Source: an uncultured Marivita sp.
GTDB taxonomy: Bacteria > Pseudomonadota > Alphaproteobacteria > Rhodobacterales > Rhodobacteraceae
Direction of reading: 5' to 3'
Assembly: GCF_947488135.1 (NCBI RefSeq)
Contig: NZ_CANKYW010000001.1
Span: 434,001 to 498,000, forward strand
DNA length: 64,000 nt
Positions 27,612 through 36,367 of this stretch are shown here, piece by piece. The notes under the pieces were generated by a model. It did not search any database. It was not told the DNA's origin and worked only from the letters and a program-made list of their open reading frames with translations. The stretch's first letter is position 1. Each line of letters begins with the position of its first letter. The translations under genes and the position numbers were made by a program.

Positions 27612-28019
27612 GGGTCACCGGGTGGATTCGACTGGGTGGCCAAAGACGTGCGGCCACGCGGGAGAAAGTCAAAATGGGGGGGCGGAGCCCGAATTGCAAC
27701 CTAAGTCGTAGATGGCTTGAAACCGCAGGTTTTCAAAGCGTTTGGCGGGATGCGTCAGGGGGTGGTCCGGCCCAAAGTGACGCACACGGCTTTTTTTCTT
27801 TTAAAGTTGTATGAAATCTGTACCTTTTTCCTGCAAGCAGTTGGTAACACCTGTTTCGGGCGGCACTCACCCACCCCTCGCTCCCCGCCGTTCGGAGGCC
27901 GTTGATACCCTGCTTGCACCGATCTCCCGTTTGCCTGCGACACTTTCCATGTGCCGAACCGCTTGCGCGCGAGGCCAATTTTGACCATATCTGCCTCACA
28001 GACAGATCAGGTGAGAGCC
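27612..28019. other. 408-bp gap between uvrB and NDUFS4-like gene
   Basis: It holds two divergent promoters' worth of space. A T-rich patch (27790-27835) stands out against the GC-rich surroundings. One 62-codon frame (27717-27905) has no ribosome site, family or domain and is not called. No hairpin terminator is evident. Confidence 0.5.
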
Positions 28020-28331
28020 ATGCGCGCCCGAATTTACCAGCCATCGAGAACCGCCATGTCGTCCGGCACGGCCAAGACCCATCACTGGATCCTGGAATTC
28101 GCTCCCGAAAGCCCGCGCGAGATTGATCCGTTGATGGGCTGGACCTCGTCCTCGGACACCCAAAGCCAAGTCCGGCTCAAGTTCGACACGCTGGATGCCG
28201 CCAAGGCCTATGCCAAGGAACACGGCATCGAGGTGATTGAGTTCAGCCCGCACAAGCGCAAGCCGAATATCCGGCCGCGCGGCTATGCCGAGAATTTCGC
28301 AGTGGATCGCAGAGGCGCCTGGACCCATTGA
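28020..28331 (+). CDS. NDUFS4-like complex I accessory subunit (ETC complex I region)
   Basis: A 103-residue homologue of the mitochondrial 18-kDa AQDQ/NDUFS4 subunit of NADH dehydrogenase, found in alphaproteobacteria. Visible features are [45 protein letters not shown], the [20 protein letters not shown] helix and [20 protein letters not shown] near the end. The start ATG 28020 has AGGTGAGAG upstream. It is isolated from any nuo operon, as is usual. The following GNAT gene overlaps its stop. Confidence 0.92.
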   Translation: MRARIYQPSRTAMSSGTAKTHHWILEFAPESPREIDPLMGWTSSSDTQSQVRLKFDTLDAAKAYAKEHGIEVIEFSPHKRKPNIRPRGYAENFAVDRRGAWTH

Positions 28332-28795
28332 ACGGGTCGTTTCGCATTGACCCTGTCGTTGCCCTGACCTGGGACGTGGCCGATCTGGTCAATCGACATT
28401 TCGAAATGATGCGGTCGCAATCACCGGCCGAAAGCTGCCACGTGATGAGCGCCGATGACCTGTTCGCCGCCGGTGCGCATGTCTACGCCCTGCGGGACGG
28501 GGACACGATGCTGGGCATCGCGGCGCTGAAGCCGCTGGACGACACCCATGGTGAACTGAAATCCATGCACACCAAGGCCGAATCCCGTGGTCTCGGGGTG
28601 GCCTCGGCGCTGGTGATGCACATTCTATCCGAAGCGCGGAACCTTGGCATGACGCAGATCAGCCTCGAAACAGGATCGGAAGCGCCCTTCGCGCCGGCCC
28701 GTCGGCTGTACGAACGGCACGGCTTCACCTATTGCGCGCCATTCGGCGATTACGTCGAAGACCCGCTCAGCGTTTTCATGACCCGGTCAGTCTGA
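28328..28795 (+). CDS. GNAT family N-acetyltransferase
   Basis: A 155-residue GNAT protein. The acetyl-CoA loop is [16 protein letters not shown], preceded by [18 protein letters not shown] and followed by [23 protein letters not shown], a pattern shared with the YafP/AtsE-like subgroup. The acceptor is unknown. The start is a TTG overlapping the NDUFS4-like stop (TTGA). Its 3' end overlaps that of convergent sodC by 9 bp. Confidence 0.87.
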   Translation: MNGSFRIDPVVALTWDVADLVNRHFEMMRSQSPAESCHVMSADDLFAAGAHVYALRDGDTMLGIAALKPLDDTHGELKSMHTKAESRGLGVASALVMHILSEARNLGMTQISLETGSEAPFAPARRLYERHGFTYCAPFGDYVEDPLSVFMTRSV

Positions 28796-29317
28796 CGCCG
28801 GGCCATCGGCTTCGGCCCGTCGCACGAATGCGCCGCACGCGATCCGGTCGCCAGCATCGCCGGAGGGTTGCGACGTGTAGTCGTCCTGACCGGAGTGGAC
28901 GATGATCGCTGCGCCGTCCTCGTCGAAAATCATGTTCTCGATTTCGAGCCGGTTGTTGAAATGCTCGACATTTGCGGTGCCGTCGCTGTGTACGATGAGA
29001 TTGGGCAGATCGCCGGGATGCGGTCCGTCTTCGGTCATCACACCATGCGCGGCATCACCTGCCAGATGGCCCCCCGCCGACGAGAAATCGTCAGCCGAAC
29101 AATCGCCCGTTTCGTGGATGTGAAGGCCATGCCCGCCTTCGGGCAGATCGGTCAGGGCGACGATCACACGCACGTAACCCGAGGCGGTGTCGCGCAGATA
29201 GACCGAGCCGACACTTTCGCCGTCGCGGTTCTGAACCTCGGCTGCAGCGATGTCCTGAGCATGAAGCGGCGTCGCGGCTACCGCGGACAAGGAAAGTGCA
29301 AAGAGCGCATGTTTCAT
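28787..29317 (-). CDS. sodC: Copper/zinc superoxide dismutase, periplasmic
   Basis: A 176-residue bacterial Cu,Zn-SOD with a signal peptide (MKHALFALSLSAVAATPLHA). Metal ligands are seen in HGLHIHETGDC, the Zn loop GGHLAGDAAHG...DGPHPGDLPN and VHSGQDDYTSQPSGDAGDRIACG, with the Cys pair for the intrasubunit disulfide and the active-site Arg. The ATG at 29317 follows AGGAGATATCCC. It protects the periplasm against superoxide. Confidence 0.95.
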   Translation of the reverse strand: MKHALFALSLSAVAATPLHAQDIAAAEVQNRDGESVGSVYLRDTASGYVRVIVALTDLPEGGHGLHIHETGDCSADDFSSAGGHLAGDAAHGVMTEDGPHPGDLPNLIVHSDGTANVEHFNNRLEIENMIFDEDGAAIIVHSGQDDYTSQPSGDAGDRIACGAFVRRAEADGPASD

Positions 29318-29385
29318 GGGATATCTCCTCTGATTAATTGAGAGAGTGAAACGCTGCACTCGGTGTGCCGTTCCGATTTACCCCT

Positions 29386-29414
29386 TTGACGAACCGACCG
29401 GTCTGTCGTAACCG
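29386..29414 (+). promoter_or_regulatory. Candidate sigma-70 promoter for tRNA-Arg
   Basis: TTGACG (29386-29391), a 17-nt spacer, then TAACCG (29409-29414). The predicted start would be a few bases before the tRNA 5' end at 29426. Confidence 0.5.
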
Positions 29415-29425
29415 ATTTCCCGTGC

Positions 29426-29502
29426 GGTCCCTTAGCTCAACTGGATAGAGCAGCTGACTTCTAATCAGCAGGTTGAGGGTTCGAGTCCTTCAGGGATCGC
29501 CA
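29426..29502 (+). tRNA. tRNA-Arg (anticodon UCU)
   Basis: A complete 77-nt cloverleaf. The acceptor stem is GGTCCCT/AGGGATC (one G-T pair) and the D arm is GCTC-AACTGGATA-GAGC. The anticodon arm is GCTGA-CTTCTAA-TCAGC with TCT at positions 34-36, and the T arm is GAGGG-TTCGAGT-CCTTC. The discriminator is G, and CCA is encoded at 29500-29502. It decodes AGA/AGG. Confidence 0.96.
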
Positions 29503-29631
29503 GTTTCCGCTTTTCGAATTTCAGCGCCAAGAACATGCGCTCGCGCAGGCGCAGCTTCGGCTTTCAGGGAACTCGGCTCTTGTCAGACGGTTGGAATACC
29601 AGAGAAGCCTGTTCTGACGCCCGGAAGCCGA

Positions 29632-31365
29632 ATGTCATTTATTTTGCCAGCATTCACGAAATTTGCACGGCGTTTCGTGACGCGAGGTGTGTGCGCGCTT
29701 GGGATGCTGTTGAGCCTACTGCTTCTTGTTGCACACGCGCAGGAGGCTCCTTCCGAATGGTATCCGGCGGATGAAATCAACGCAGGATTGCCCGATGTTC
29801 AATCCGGGCGGCTTGATCGAAGCTCACCCCGGCAGACGCTTCGCGGCTTCCTCCAAGCGACTGACGCCGGCGATTTCGGTCTGGCGGCGCACTATCTGTA
29901 CCTGTCAGAGATCGACCCGGCAAACCAAAGCGACCTCGGCAAAGACGCGGCCCGTCACCTTTCTTCCGTGATCGCGCGGCAGGTCTGGATCGACTGGAGC
30001 GATCTTCCGGCGCGACCGGATGCGATGATTGAAGGAACGGCAGGATCGGATCCGCGCGAAGGTCAGCCGCGCCTCAATTTGCGCATCGCGTCTTTCGAGA
30101 CAGCCAAAGCCGCCTACGACATTCGTCTGGCCCGCTACAAACCAGAGGATCAACCTGCCATCTGGCTTTTTACGCCGCAAACGGTGGACAACGCGAATGC
30201 GCTATACGAATTGTACGGCCCACGGCCTTACGAACGCTGGATTCCCGAGGCGCTGAAGCGCGAATTCGCGGGTTTGTGGTTATGGGAGTGGATCACGCTC
30301 CCGATTTTTGCATCTGCCCTGTTATTCATGGGGTGGTTGGCCCGCAAGGGCGCTTTGCGTCTTGCGGAGAAAACCGACCGCCATTGGCTCAGCAAGGGAC
30401 TGGAGCGCAGCGGCTTGCCTCTTGCCATTCTCATCATGGCGGGGACGGCGCAACTTTTTCTAAGCCACGTTTTGTCGTTCTCCGGCCCTGTGCAGGCATT
30501 TTTGCGACCGGCGCTTATCATACTGATGGTCTGGGGCGTTGGCATGACGGCCTTGCGCGTTGTCGATGCTGTCCTCCAACGCATCACGGTTCGTTACGTC
30601 GGTGAGATCGACGACAAACGCGGCGTTGACGAGCGCGAGCTTTATACGTCGATCTATGCCTTGCGCCGATTGATCGTACTCTTGATGATCGGCATCGCGG
30701 TGTCGATCGTGCTGGCGCAGATGAATTTGTTCGAAAGTGTGGGCCTTACGCTTTTGGCGTCCGCCGGTGTTCTCACCGTTGTTTTCGGCATCGCGGGCCA
30801 AGCGGTGTTGGGCAACATCCTCGCATCGTTGCAAATCGCGTTCGCAAAGCCGGTAAGGATCGGCGACTCGGTTCTGTTCGAAGGCGATTGGGCCTATGTC
30901 GAAGCGGTGTTCTATACGTTCTTGCGATTGCGAACCTGGGACCATCGGCGGATCGTGGTGCCTGTGACCTATTTCGTGTCCAAGCCATTCGAGAATTGGT
31001 CGGTCGCCGAGGCACGGATGATGAAGGTTATCTCACTTCGTCTCGATCCTTGCGCGGATGTCGATGAATTGCGTGCGCGGTTCGAAGACATGGTCGGGGA
31101 TGACCCGGACATCTCGGAATCGGACAGCGCTATCACTCGCACGACGGATCAATCCGCCGACGGGTTGGAGGTGAGCTTCTACGCGATGATGGACGACCCC
31201 TCGACCGGATGGACCGTGCAATGCCGATTGCGAGAGCAGTTGATGGCTTTCATCAAGAACGACCGCCCGACCTGGCTTCCGAGGGAGCGGGTGCAGGAGG
31301 TTACGCCGGGACGCGACCGCGAGTCGACCGGACTTACGGCGTCGTCGCTCACGCCGAACGGGTGA
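29632..31365 (+). CDS. MscS-family mechanosensitive channel, large periplasmic N-domain
   Basis: A 577-residue inner-membrane protein. An N-terminal signal or TM segment (about 20-42, LGMLLSLLLLVAHAQ) leads to a soluble region of about 170 residues. Then come TM helices (from about 215) and the MscS core: the pore-lining TM3 TLLASAGVLTVVFGIAGQAVLGNILASLQIAF and beta domain KPVRIGDSVLFEGDWAYVEAVFYTFLRLRTWDHRRIVVPVTYF. It protects against osmotic downshock or acts as a small solute channel. The ATG at 29632 follows CGGAAG. A shorter paralogue is at 45762-46886. Confidence 0.9.
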   Translation: MSFILPAFTKFARRFVTRGVCALGMLLSLLLLVAHAQEAPSEWYPADEINAGLPDVQSGRLDRSSPRQTLRGFLQATDAGDFGLAAHYLYLSEIDPANQSDLGKDAARHLSSVIARQVWIDWSDLPARPDAMIEGTAGSDPREGQPRLNLRIASFETAKAAYDIRLARYKPEDQPAIWLFTPQTVDNANALYELYGPRPYERWIPEALKREFAGLWLWEWITLPIFASALLFMGWLARKGALRLAEKTDRHWLSKGLERSGLPLAILIMAGTAQLFLSHVLSFSGPVQAFLRPALIILMVWGVGMTALRVVDAVLQRITVRYVGEIDDKRGVDERELYTSIYALRRLIVLLMIGIAVSIVLAQMNLFESVGLTLLASAGVLTVVFGIAGQAVLGNILASLQIAFAKPVRIGDSVLFEGDWAYVEAVFYTFLRLRTWDHRRIVVPVTYFVSKPFENWSVAEARMMKVISLRLDPCADVDELRARFEDMVGDDPDISESDSAITRTTDQSADGLEVSFYAMMDDPSTGWTVQCRLREQLMAFIKNDRPTWLPRERVQEVTPGRDRESTGLTASSLTPNG

Positions 31366-31495
31366 TGCAGGGCGTCTTCCGCGAGATGCCGCAAGCTTCG
31401 TGGACCCAATCCGAGAAAGGCAATTTTTTTGGGAACCAAGCAGCGCCTTATCTGCGTTTTCCCTAGGTAAGTCGAATTTCTTGCCAAGGTGATCC

Positions 31496-33091
31496 ATGTC
31501 ACACGAGCCCTTTCGTCCATCCCGCCGAGCATTGTTGCAACTGATAGGCCTGACCGCAGGGTCGAGCGCCATGATGAGCGCGATGACCAGTCTTGGTCAC
31601 GCCCAACAAAGTCCCTATCGCGGTCCGCCCGACCTTAACGGCGCACCCGAAGGAACAAGCGTCGTCGTGTTGGGCGCGGGTCTTGCCGGGATGTGCGCTG
31701 CGATGGAACTGCGGAACGCGGGCTATTCGGTCCAGATACTCGAATATCAGGACCGGGCAGGCGGACGCTGCTGGACCCTCAAGGGCGGAGACACCATCGA
31801 GGAATTGGGCGGCTATTCACAAAACGTCGAATTCTCCGATGGGCAGTACATCAATATCGGACCCTGGCGAATCCCGCATCACCACTTGGCGTTGCTGGAT
31901 TACTGCCACCGATTGAACGTACCGCTTGAGGTATTCGTTCAGGAAAACCAAAACGCCTATCTTCACTCCACCCAGCATTTTGGCGGCAAGCCTGTCCGTT
32001 ACGGTCATGCCTGGGCGGATTACGTCGGCGGGATCACCGAACTGCTGGCCAAAGCCGCCGACAAGGGGGCGCTGGAGCAAGCTGTCAGTGTCGAGGATAC
32101 GGAAATCCTTTTGGAGTCGCTCAAATCCTTCGGCATCTTGGACAAAAATTATCGTTATACCGCCAGTCTCGATACCGCTGAGTATCGTGGCTACCCCGAC
32201 GCGGGTGCGCCCGGCGGAGGATTGTGGGACGCCGCGCCTGAACCGTCAGAGCCGATTGCCCTCAACGAGCTTCTGCAATCGCGCTTCTGGCAATACATGC
32301 GCAACCACACCACCTACCGTCACCATGCGCCGATGTTCCAGCCGGTCGGAGGGATGGAGGAAATCGCGCATGCCTTTGAGCGCGAGGTCGGCGATCTGAT
32401 CACGCACAACGCCCGCGTCACGCGCGTGGTGCAGGGCGAAGACGGTGTGACCGTGGATTATGAACCTGCGCGCGACGGTGGTGAGGGCGGCCAGGTTACG
32501 GCGGATTACTGTATCTGCACGATTCCGTTCACGGTGCTGAGCCAGCTTGACATCGACGTGTCGCCCGAGATGCGTCGCGTCATGCGTCAGTTGCACTATC
32601 ACGAGGCCGTCAAGGCAGGGCTGGAAATGAAGCGGCGGTTCTGGGAGCGGGACGAGCAGATTTACGGCGGCATTACTCTCACCGATCTGCCGATCGCGGA
32701 AATCGGCTATCCGGCAAACGAAATGCATTCCGACGGTCCCGGGGTGCTGCTCGGGGCCTATGTCTATGGCCCACAAGCCTATGTCTACAATTCCATGTCG
32801 CCGCAGGAACGGCTTGAGTCGGTCTTGTCGCAAGGCGAGCAGATCCATCCGCAATACCGGGACGAGTTCTCAAGCGGTGTCGTTTTGAGTTGGCACCGCG
32901 TGCCGTGGATGCTCGGCTGCTACAGCAATTGGGACGATCGCGGGCGCGATTACGAGATCGCGGCAACGATGGATCAGCGCTTTGTTTGCGCGGGCGAGCA
33001 CATCTCCTACCTGCCGGGATGGCAGGAGGGGTCCCTGCTATCGGCGCTGGATGCGGTCCGCCAGGTGCATGAACGCGCGACCAGTCAGTAA
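31496..33091 (+). CDS. Tat-exported FAD-dependent amine oxidase
   Basis: A 531-residue flavoprotein of the monoamine/L-amino-acid oxidase superfamily. A Tat signal (SRRALLQLIGL, to about residue 36) places it in the periplasm. The FAD site is SVVVLGAGLAGMCAAMELRNAG with the RAGGRCWT arginine motif, and the C-terminal FAD loop is CAGEHISYLPGWQEGSLLSAL. Two cytochrome c genes follow at once (22 and 4 bp gaps), so electrons probably go to cytochrome c rather than O2, making it a dehydrogenase in practice. AAGGTGAT precedes the ATG. Substrate unknown. Confidence 0.9.
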   Translation: MSHEPFRPSRRALLQLIGLTAGSSAMMSAMTSLGHAQQSPYRGPPDLNGAPEGTSVVVLGAGLAGMCAAMELRNAGYSVQILEYQDRAGGRCWTLKGGDTIEELGGYSQNVEFSDGQYINIGPWRIPHHHLALLDYCHRLNVPLEVFVQENQNAYLHSTQHFGGKPVRYGHAWADYVGGITELLAKAADKGALEQAVSVEDTEILLESLKSFGILDKNYRYTASLDTAEYRGYPDAGAPGGGLWDAAPEPSEPIALNELLQSRFWQYMRNHTTYRHHAPMFQPVGGMEEIAHAFEREVGDLITHNARVTRVVQGEDGVTVDYEPARDGGEGGQVTADYCICTIPFTVLSQLDIDVSPEMRRVMRQLHYHEAVKAGLEMKRRFWERDEQIYGGITLTDLPIAEIGYPANEMHSDGPGVLLGAYVYGPQAYVYNSMSPQERLESVLSQGEQIHPQYRDEFSSGVVLSWHRVPWMLGCYSNWDDRGRDYEIAATMDQRFVCAGEHISYLPGWQEGSLLSALDAVRQVHERATSQ

Positions 33092-33112
33092 CTGTCGGAA
33101 AGGATCAAGAGC

Positions 33113-33553
33113 ATGAAACATGCAACATCTTTCGCCGTGGTGCTTCTGTTGTCAGGGGGCGCGGTTTTGGCGCAGAACGACGGAAACGAGGCTCAACAGG
33201 GTGGGCATGATCTTGGCGCAACAACCGAGAGCTTCACCGACACGGATGGAGCCACATTGTACCGACGGGCCTGTTCGGGGTGCCACGGTCCAGATGGCGG
33301 GGGTGCCTATGGCGCAGCGGCGTACCCGGCATTGGCAGGCAACGCGCGCATGGGGTCTGCACGCTATCCCATCAACCTGATGATCGAAGGTAACGGAGCG
33401 ATGCCGTCATTTGCCGACTGGCTGAACGACGACCAGATCGCGGCCGTTGCGAATTTCTTGCGGAGCAATCTTGGCAATGATTACGAGGGTGAGGTCACTG
33501 CGGACGAGGTGGCGCAAATGCGCGAGGAATTTGCCGACCTGGATGGGGGCTGA
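33113..33553 (+). CDS. Monoheme cytochrome c
   Basis: A 146-residue periplasmic class I cytochrome c: signal peptide (to about residue 20, ending VLAQ), heme site CSGCH (Cys54, Cys57, His58) and a distal Met in GNGAMPSFADWL. The C-terminus is acidic. It is the middle gene of amine oxidase, cytochrome and diheme cytochrome, and is a likely electron acceptor of that enzyme. Confidence 0.93.
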   Translation: MKHATSFAVVLLLSGGAVLAQNDGNEAQQGGHDLGATTESFTDTDGATLYRRACSGCHGPDGGGAYGAAAYPALAGNARMGSARYPINLMIEGNGAMPSFADWLNDDQIAAVANFLRSNLGNDYEGEVTADEVAQMREEFADLDGG

Positions 33554-33557
33554 GATA

Positions 33558-34304
33558 ATGGCGGTCCGTTCTTCCAAGCGGTTTGGCTTGATTGTGGCCA
33601 CGGCTGTGGCGTGCAGTGCCCCAATCTCCGTATTCTCGCAGGAGTCGCATTCGGTCGCGAGCCTTGACCCCAGGATTACCCCAGAGACCTTTTCCGAGGA
33701 CCGTATCGCGACCGGACGCGACATTGCCAAGGGCGGCTCGCAAGCAGGTGGGGTGGGCATGAAGTGCATGGCGTGCCATGGGCTTCAGGGCGCAGGTGGT
33801 GGCGACATTCCACGCTTGGCGGCGTTGCCCTATGACTATCTCGTATCGCAGCTTCAATCCTATCTCGATGGTGGTCGGGTGAGCGCCGTGATGGCTCCGA
33901 TTTCGGCGCAACTGACGGCGTCGGAAGCGCAGGCCGTACTGGCCTATTACGCGGATCTGCCCGCGCCCGACATCGATCCGCCGTCCGATCTGGACTGGCA
34001 GCTTGCCAAGGCCGGTGAGGTGCTGGCCTATGCCGGGCGCCGGTCTGCGAGCGGGACTGAAGTGACGGCCTGTGTGATGTGCCACAACGCGGCGGGTGAT
34101 CTCGACGAAGTTCCGATTGCGCCCCCGCTGGAGGGGCAGCCTACCGGATATATCGAGGCCCAGCTCACTGCGTGGAAAACCGGTCAGCGCAGGGGCGATC
34201 CGCTTGGCACGATGGCGCGGATTGCAGAAGCGATGACCGATGAAGAAATTTCCGCCGTTGCCGCGTTCTATGCCAGTCGCAACCCGGCCGAAGTTGCAGA
34301 CTAA
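33558..34304 (+). CDS. Diheme cytochrome c
   Basis: A 248-residue c4-like cytochrome with a signal peptide (to about 28, SVFSQ) and two heme sites, CMACH (Cys70-His74) and CVMCH (Cys162-His166). Each is followed by a domain with a Met ligand candidate (SAVMAPIS; PLGTMARI) and a terminal AVLAYYAD/AVAAFYAS helix. The start ATG 33558 is 4 bp past the preceding stop. It closely resembles the diheme proteins at 52568 and 61643, which also follow flavoprotein dehydrogenases. Confidence 0.93.
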   Translation: MAVRSSKRFGLIVATAVACSAPISVFSQESHSVASLDPRITPETFSEDRIATGRDIAKGGSQAGGVGMKCMACHGLQGAGGGDIPRLAALPYDYLVSQLQSYLDGGRVSAVMAPISAQLTASEAQAVLAYYADLPAPDIDPPSDLDWQLAKAGEVLAYAGRRSASGTEVTACVMCHNAAGDLDEVPIAPPLEGQPTGYIEAQLTAWKTGQRRGDPLGTMARIAEAMTDEEISAVAAFYASRNPAEVAD

Positions 34305-34318
34305 GCGTCATCTACACG

Positions 34319-36367
34319 CTATCGCATCCCTTGGCTTGTGACGGTGATCGGTAAGGTCTGACCGTCATTCGCAAAGGAAATCATCACCTCATTGGCGGTC
34401 TCTAGCGTTGGAAACACCCGGAACGCCGCGCTGCCGCCGGTGTCGGTGAAGAGCGTGACGAACGACCCGTCTATGAACAGGTCGAATTCGCGGGTCTCGG
34501 ACGGCAAATCGGCCCAGAGAATATCCGACCGGCTGTGCGGCGTCAGAGACGACTTCGAGAAATCGAGCGACAGACGCTGATCGTCGGGATACCAGGTGAG
34601 GATCGTCGCTTCCTCAAGGTCCGGGGTGGCACGAAGGGCGATGCGGATGGGCACTGTGCTATTGGCATCGAGCGTCAGTGTGACCCGACCGTGGTCGAGG
34701 CCCGACGCGACGCTTTGCCAGTCCGGACCAAGCATCGCCTGATCTTGCTGCGGGTCAGTGAAGAGCGAGCCGATATCGGGCATCGGGCGGTGACACAGCC
34801 GTTCGCGGCTTTCGCACAGGGACACGATCCGGGGCAGGCCGAAGCCGTGAATCCACCCCGCCTCCAACCGCTCTTCTCCGGTGCGGTTTTCCTCGGGCAC
34901 GACACCGGTGGCGACATGCGAGCTGTCGTCGTAGCGGGCGAAGGTGTGGGCCAGATGGGTGCGGTACAGGTCCAGGAGCTGCGGTTTGGGGTCTTGCGGC
35001 GCGAAACGGGTGCCGTCCCAGTCGCCAAGCCAGTATTGCGTCCGTGCCGGTGTGCCGGGCTGCACCGTGGTCACGAAAAGCGCCCAGAGATCGCCGACCG
35101 GGAAAAGCTTGGGCACTTCCCAATAGACGCCGAACCGCTCGATAGAGCCTGTGTCGAGCGGCCCGGTAAAGCGCCAGTCGATCAGGTCGTCGGACCGGAA
35201 AGTGAGGATCTCCGGGCGGGTGCGGTCGGCGGTGCCGGAGCCGATGAGCATCAGCCAGCCATCCTCCTGCCGGATCAGGAACGGATCGCGCATGTCCTGA
35301 TAGCCGGGGGGTGTCTTGGCGATCACCGGGTTGCGCGGGCTTTTCTGCAAGCCGGCCCCGTCATCCTGCGCCAGACCGACCCCGGCCCATTGGCCGTTGA
35401 CGCCGGTATAGACCGACGTGACCGTGCCACCTGGTGCTTCGAACGTGTCGCCGACCCAGACGCCCTGGCTGTCGAAGCCCGGCGTCGGCCAAAGCGCCTG
35501 CGGGCGGGGTTCCCAGGTGATCATATCGGTGCTGACAAGATGCCCCCATTGCATGAGGTCCCACCACGGTCCGTTCGGATTGGCCTGATAGTAAAGATGC
35601 CATTCATCGCCGCTCTTGAAGAACGCATGCGGCTCGTTGGTCCACCCGGCAGGCGGGATCGGGTGGTATTCGGGGCGATTGGGGTCTCCCTCGAACCGGG
35701 AGGCGACGATGGAGAGATCAGGCTCGGAAAAGGGCAGGGGCCCGTCGTCGGTCGGTGCGCCGATCCGGATGTCGTCCATAAGTCCATTGAAATGCCCGGT
35801 CGGATAGGTCCCATCGACGAGGGCAGCATCGGGGTTGTTGCCGATGCGCAGTTCTGTGCCAAGTGTGGTGTCACCCGGCAGATCGTGGTTCCGCCGCGCC
35901 ACGGTGTCGCCGTTCAGGATCAGGCGCAATTCGTCGGTGTCGACCACCAATTCGACCCTGTTCCAATCGAACAGCGTCACCGGTGTGTCGGACAGGAGCG
36001 AGATTTCCACGCCCTCAGGCGTTTCGAGATGTGCGATCGGATAGCCCCAGCGGTTCATGCCCAGCCGCAGGTTCGTGTCCCCCGTCAGACGCACCAGACC
36101 GGCAGTGTTCGGCGCGTGCGAGCGTGGCGCGATCAGCGTCGAGATGGAGACCGGCAGGGAAGGGGCGGCGATGGTCCCCAGCACCTCTGTCGAATAGCCG
36201 TCGAAATCGAAGGCCTGACCGCTGGCGCCGGGTTTCATCTCGACCGGGTGGTAGGGCGACACCACGCGTCGGTCGCTCAGGCCGGTGTCGGCGTCGAAAT
36301 CGATCACCACCTCCGCCCCGGCGGGCGCGGCCAGCGCCAGACAGGCGAGAACCGCCGCGTGGCGCAT
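34319..36367 (-). CDS. GH32-like fructan hydrolase with N-terminal LamG-type domain
   Basis: A 682-residue secreted protein with a signal peptide (to about 18, APAGA). A concanavalin/LamG-like domain (about 20-205) is followed by a five-blade beta-propeller of family GH32 and a C-terminal beta-sandwich. The RDP motif (Asp361) and acid/base Glu417 (YWEVPKLF) are conserved. The nucleophile motif, usually WMNDPNG, reads WTNEPHA, with Glu at about 245 in place of Asp. Its ATG overlaps the levansucrase stop (TGATG), so the two are coupled. It probably degrades levan or a related fructan, but the motif change leaves specificity and activity open. Confidence 0.85.
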   Translation of the reverse strand: MRHAAVLACLALAAPAGAEVVIDFDADTGLSDRRVVSPYHPVEMKPGASGQAFDFDGYSTEVLGTIAAPSLPVSISTLIAPRSHAPNTAGLVRLTGDTNLRLGMNRWGYPIAHLETPEGVEISLLSDTPVTLFDWNRVELVVDTDELRLILNGDTVARRNHDLPGDTTLGTELRIGNNPDAALVDGTYPTGHFNGLMDDIRIGAPTDDGPLPFSEPDLSIVASRFEGDPNRPEYHPIPPAGWTNEPHAFFKSGDEWHLYYQANPNGPWWDLMQWGHLVSTDMITWEPRPQALWPTPGFDSQGVWVGDTFEAPGGTVTSVYTGVNGQWAGVGLAQDDGAGLQKSPRNPVIAKTPPGYQDMRDPFLIRQEDGWLMLIGSGTADRTRPEILTFRSDDLIDWRFTGPLDTGSIERFGVYWEVPKLFPVGDLWALFVTTVQPGTPARTQYWLGDWDGTRFAPQDPKPQLLDLYRTHLAHTFARYDDSSHVATGVVPEENRTGEERLEAGWIHGFGLPRIVSLCESRERLCHRPMPDIGSLFTDPQQDQAMLGPDWQSVASGLDHGRVTLTLDANSTVPIRIALRATPDLEEATILTWYPDDQRLSLDFSKSSLTPHSRSDILWADLPSETREFDLFIDGSFVTLFTDTGGSAAFRVFPTLETANEVMISFANDGQTLPITVTSQGMR

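Noticed and set aside
27612-27900. LexA box upstream of uvrB
   Set aside because: No GTTC-N7-GTTC or its complement is seen in the upstream region.
27717-27905. 62-codon frame in the uvrB/NDUFS4 gap
   Set aside because: No ribosome site; T-rich tract gives FFLLKL-like residues by composition; no support.
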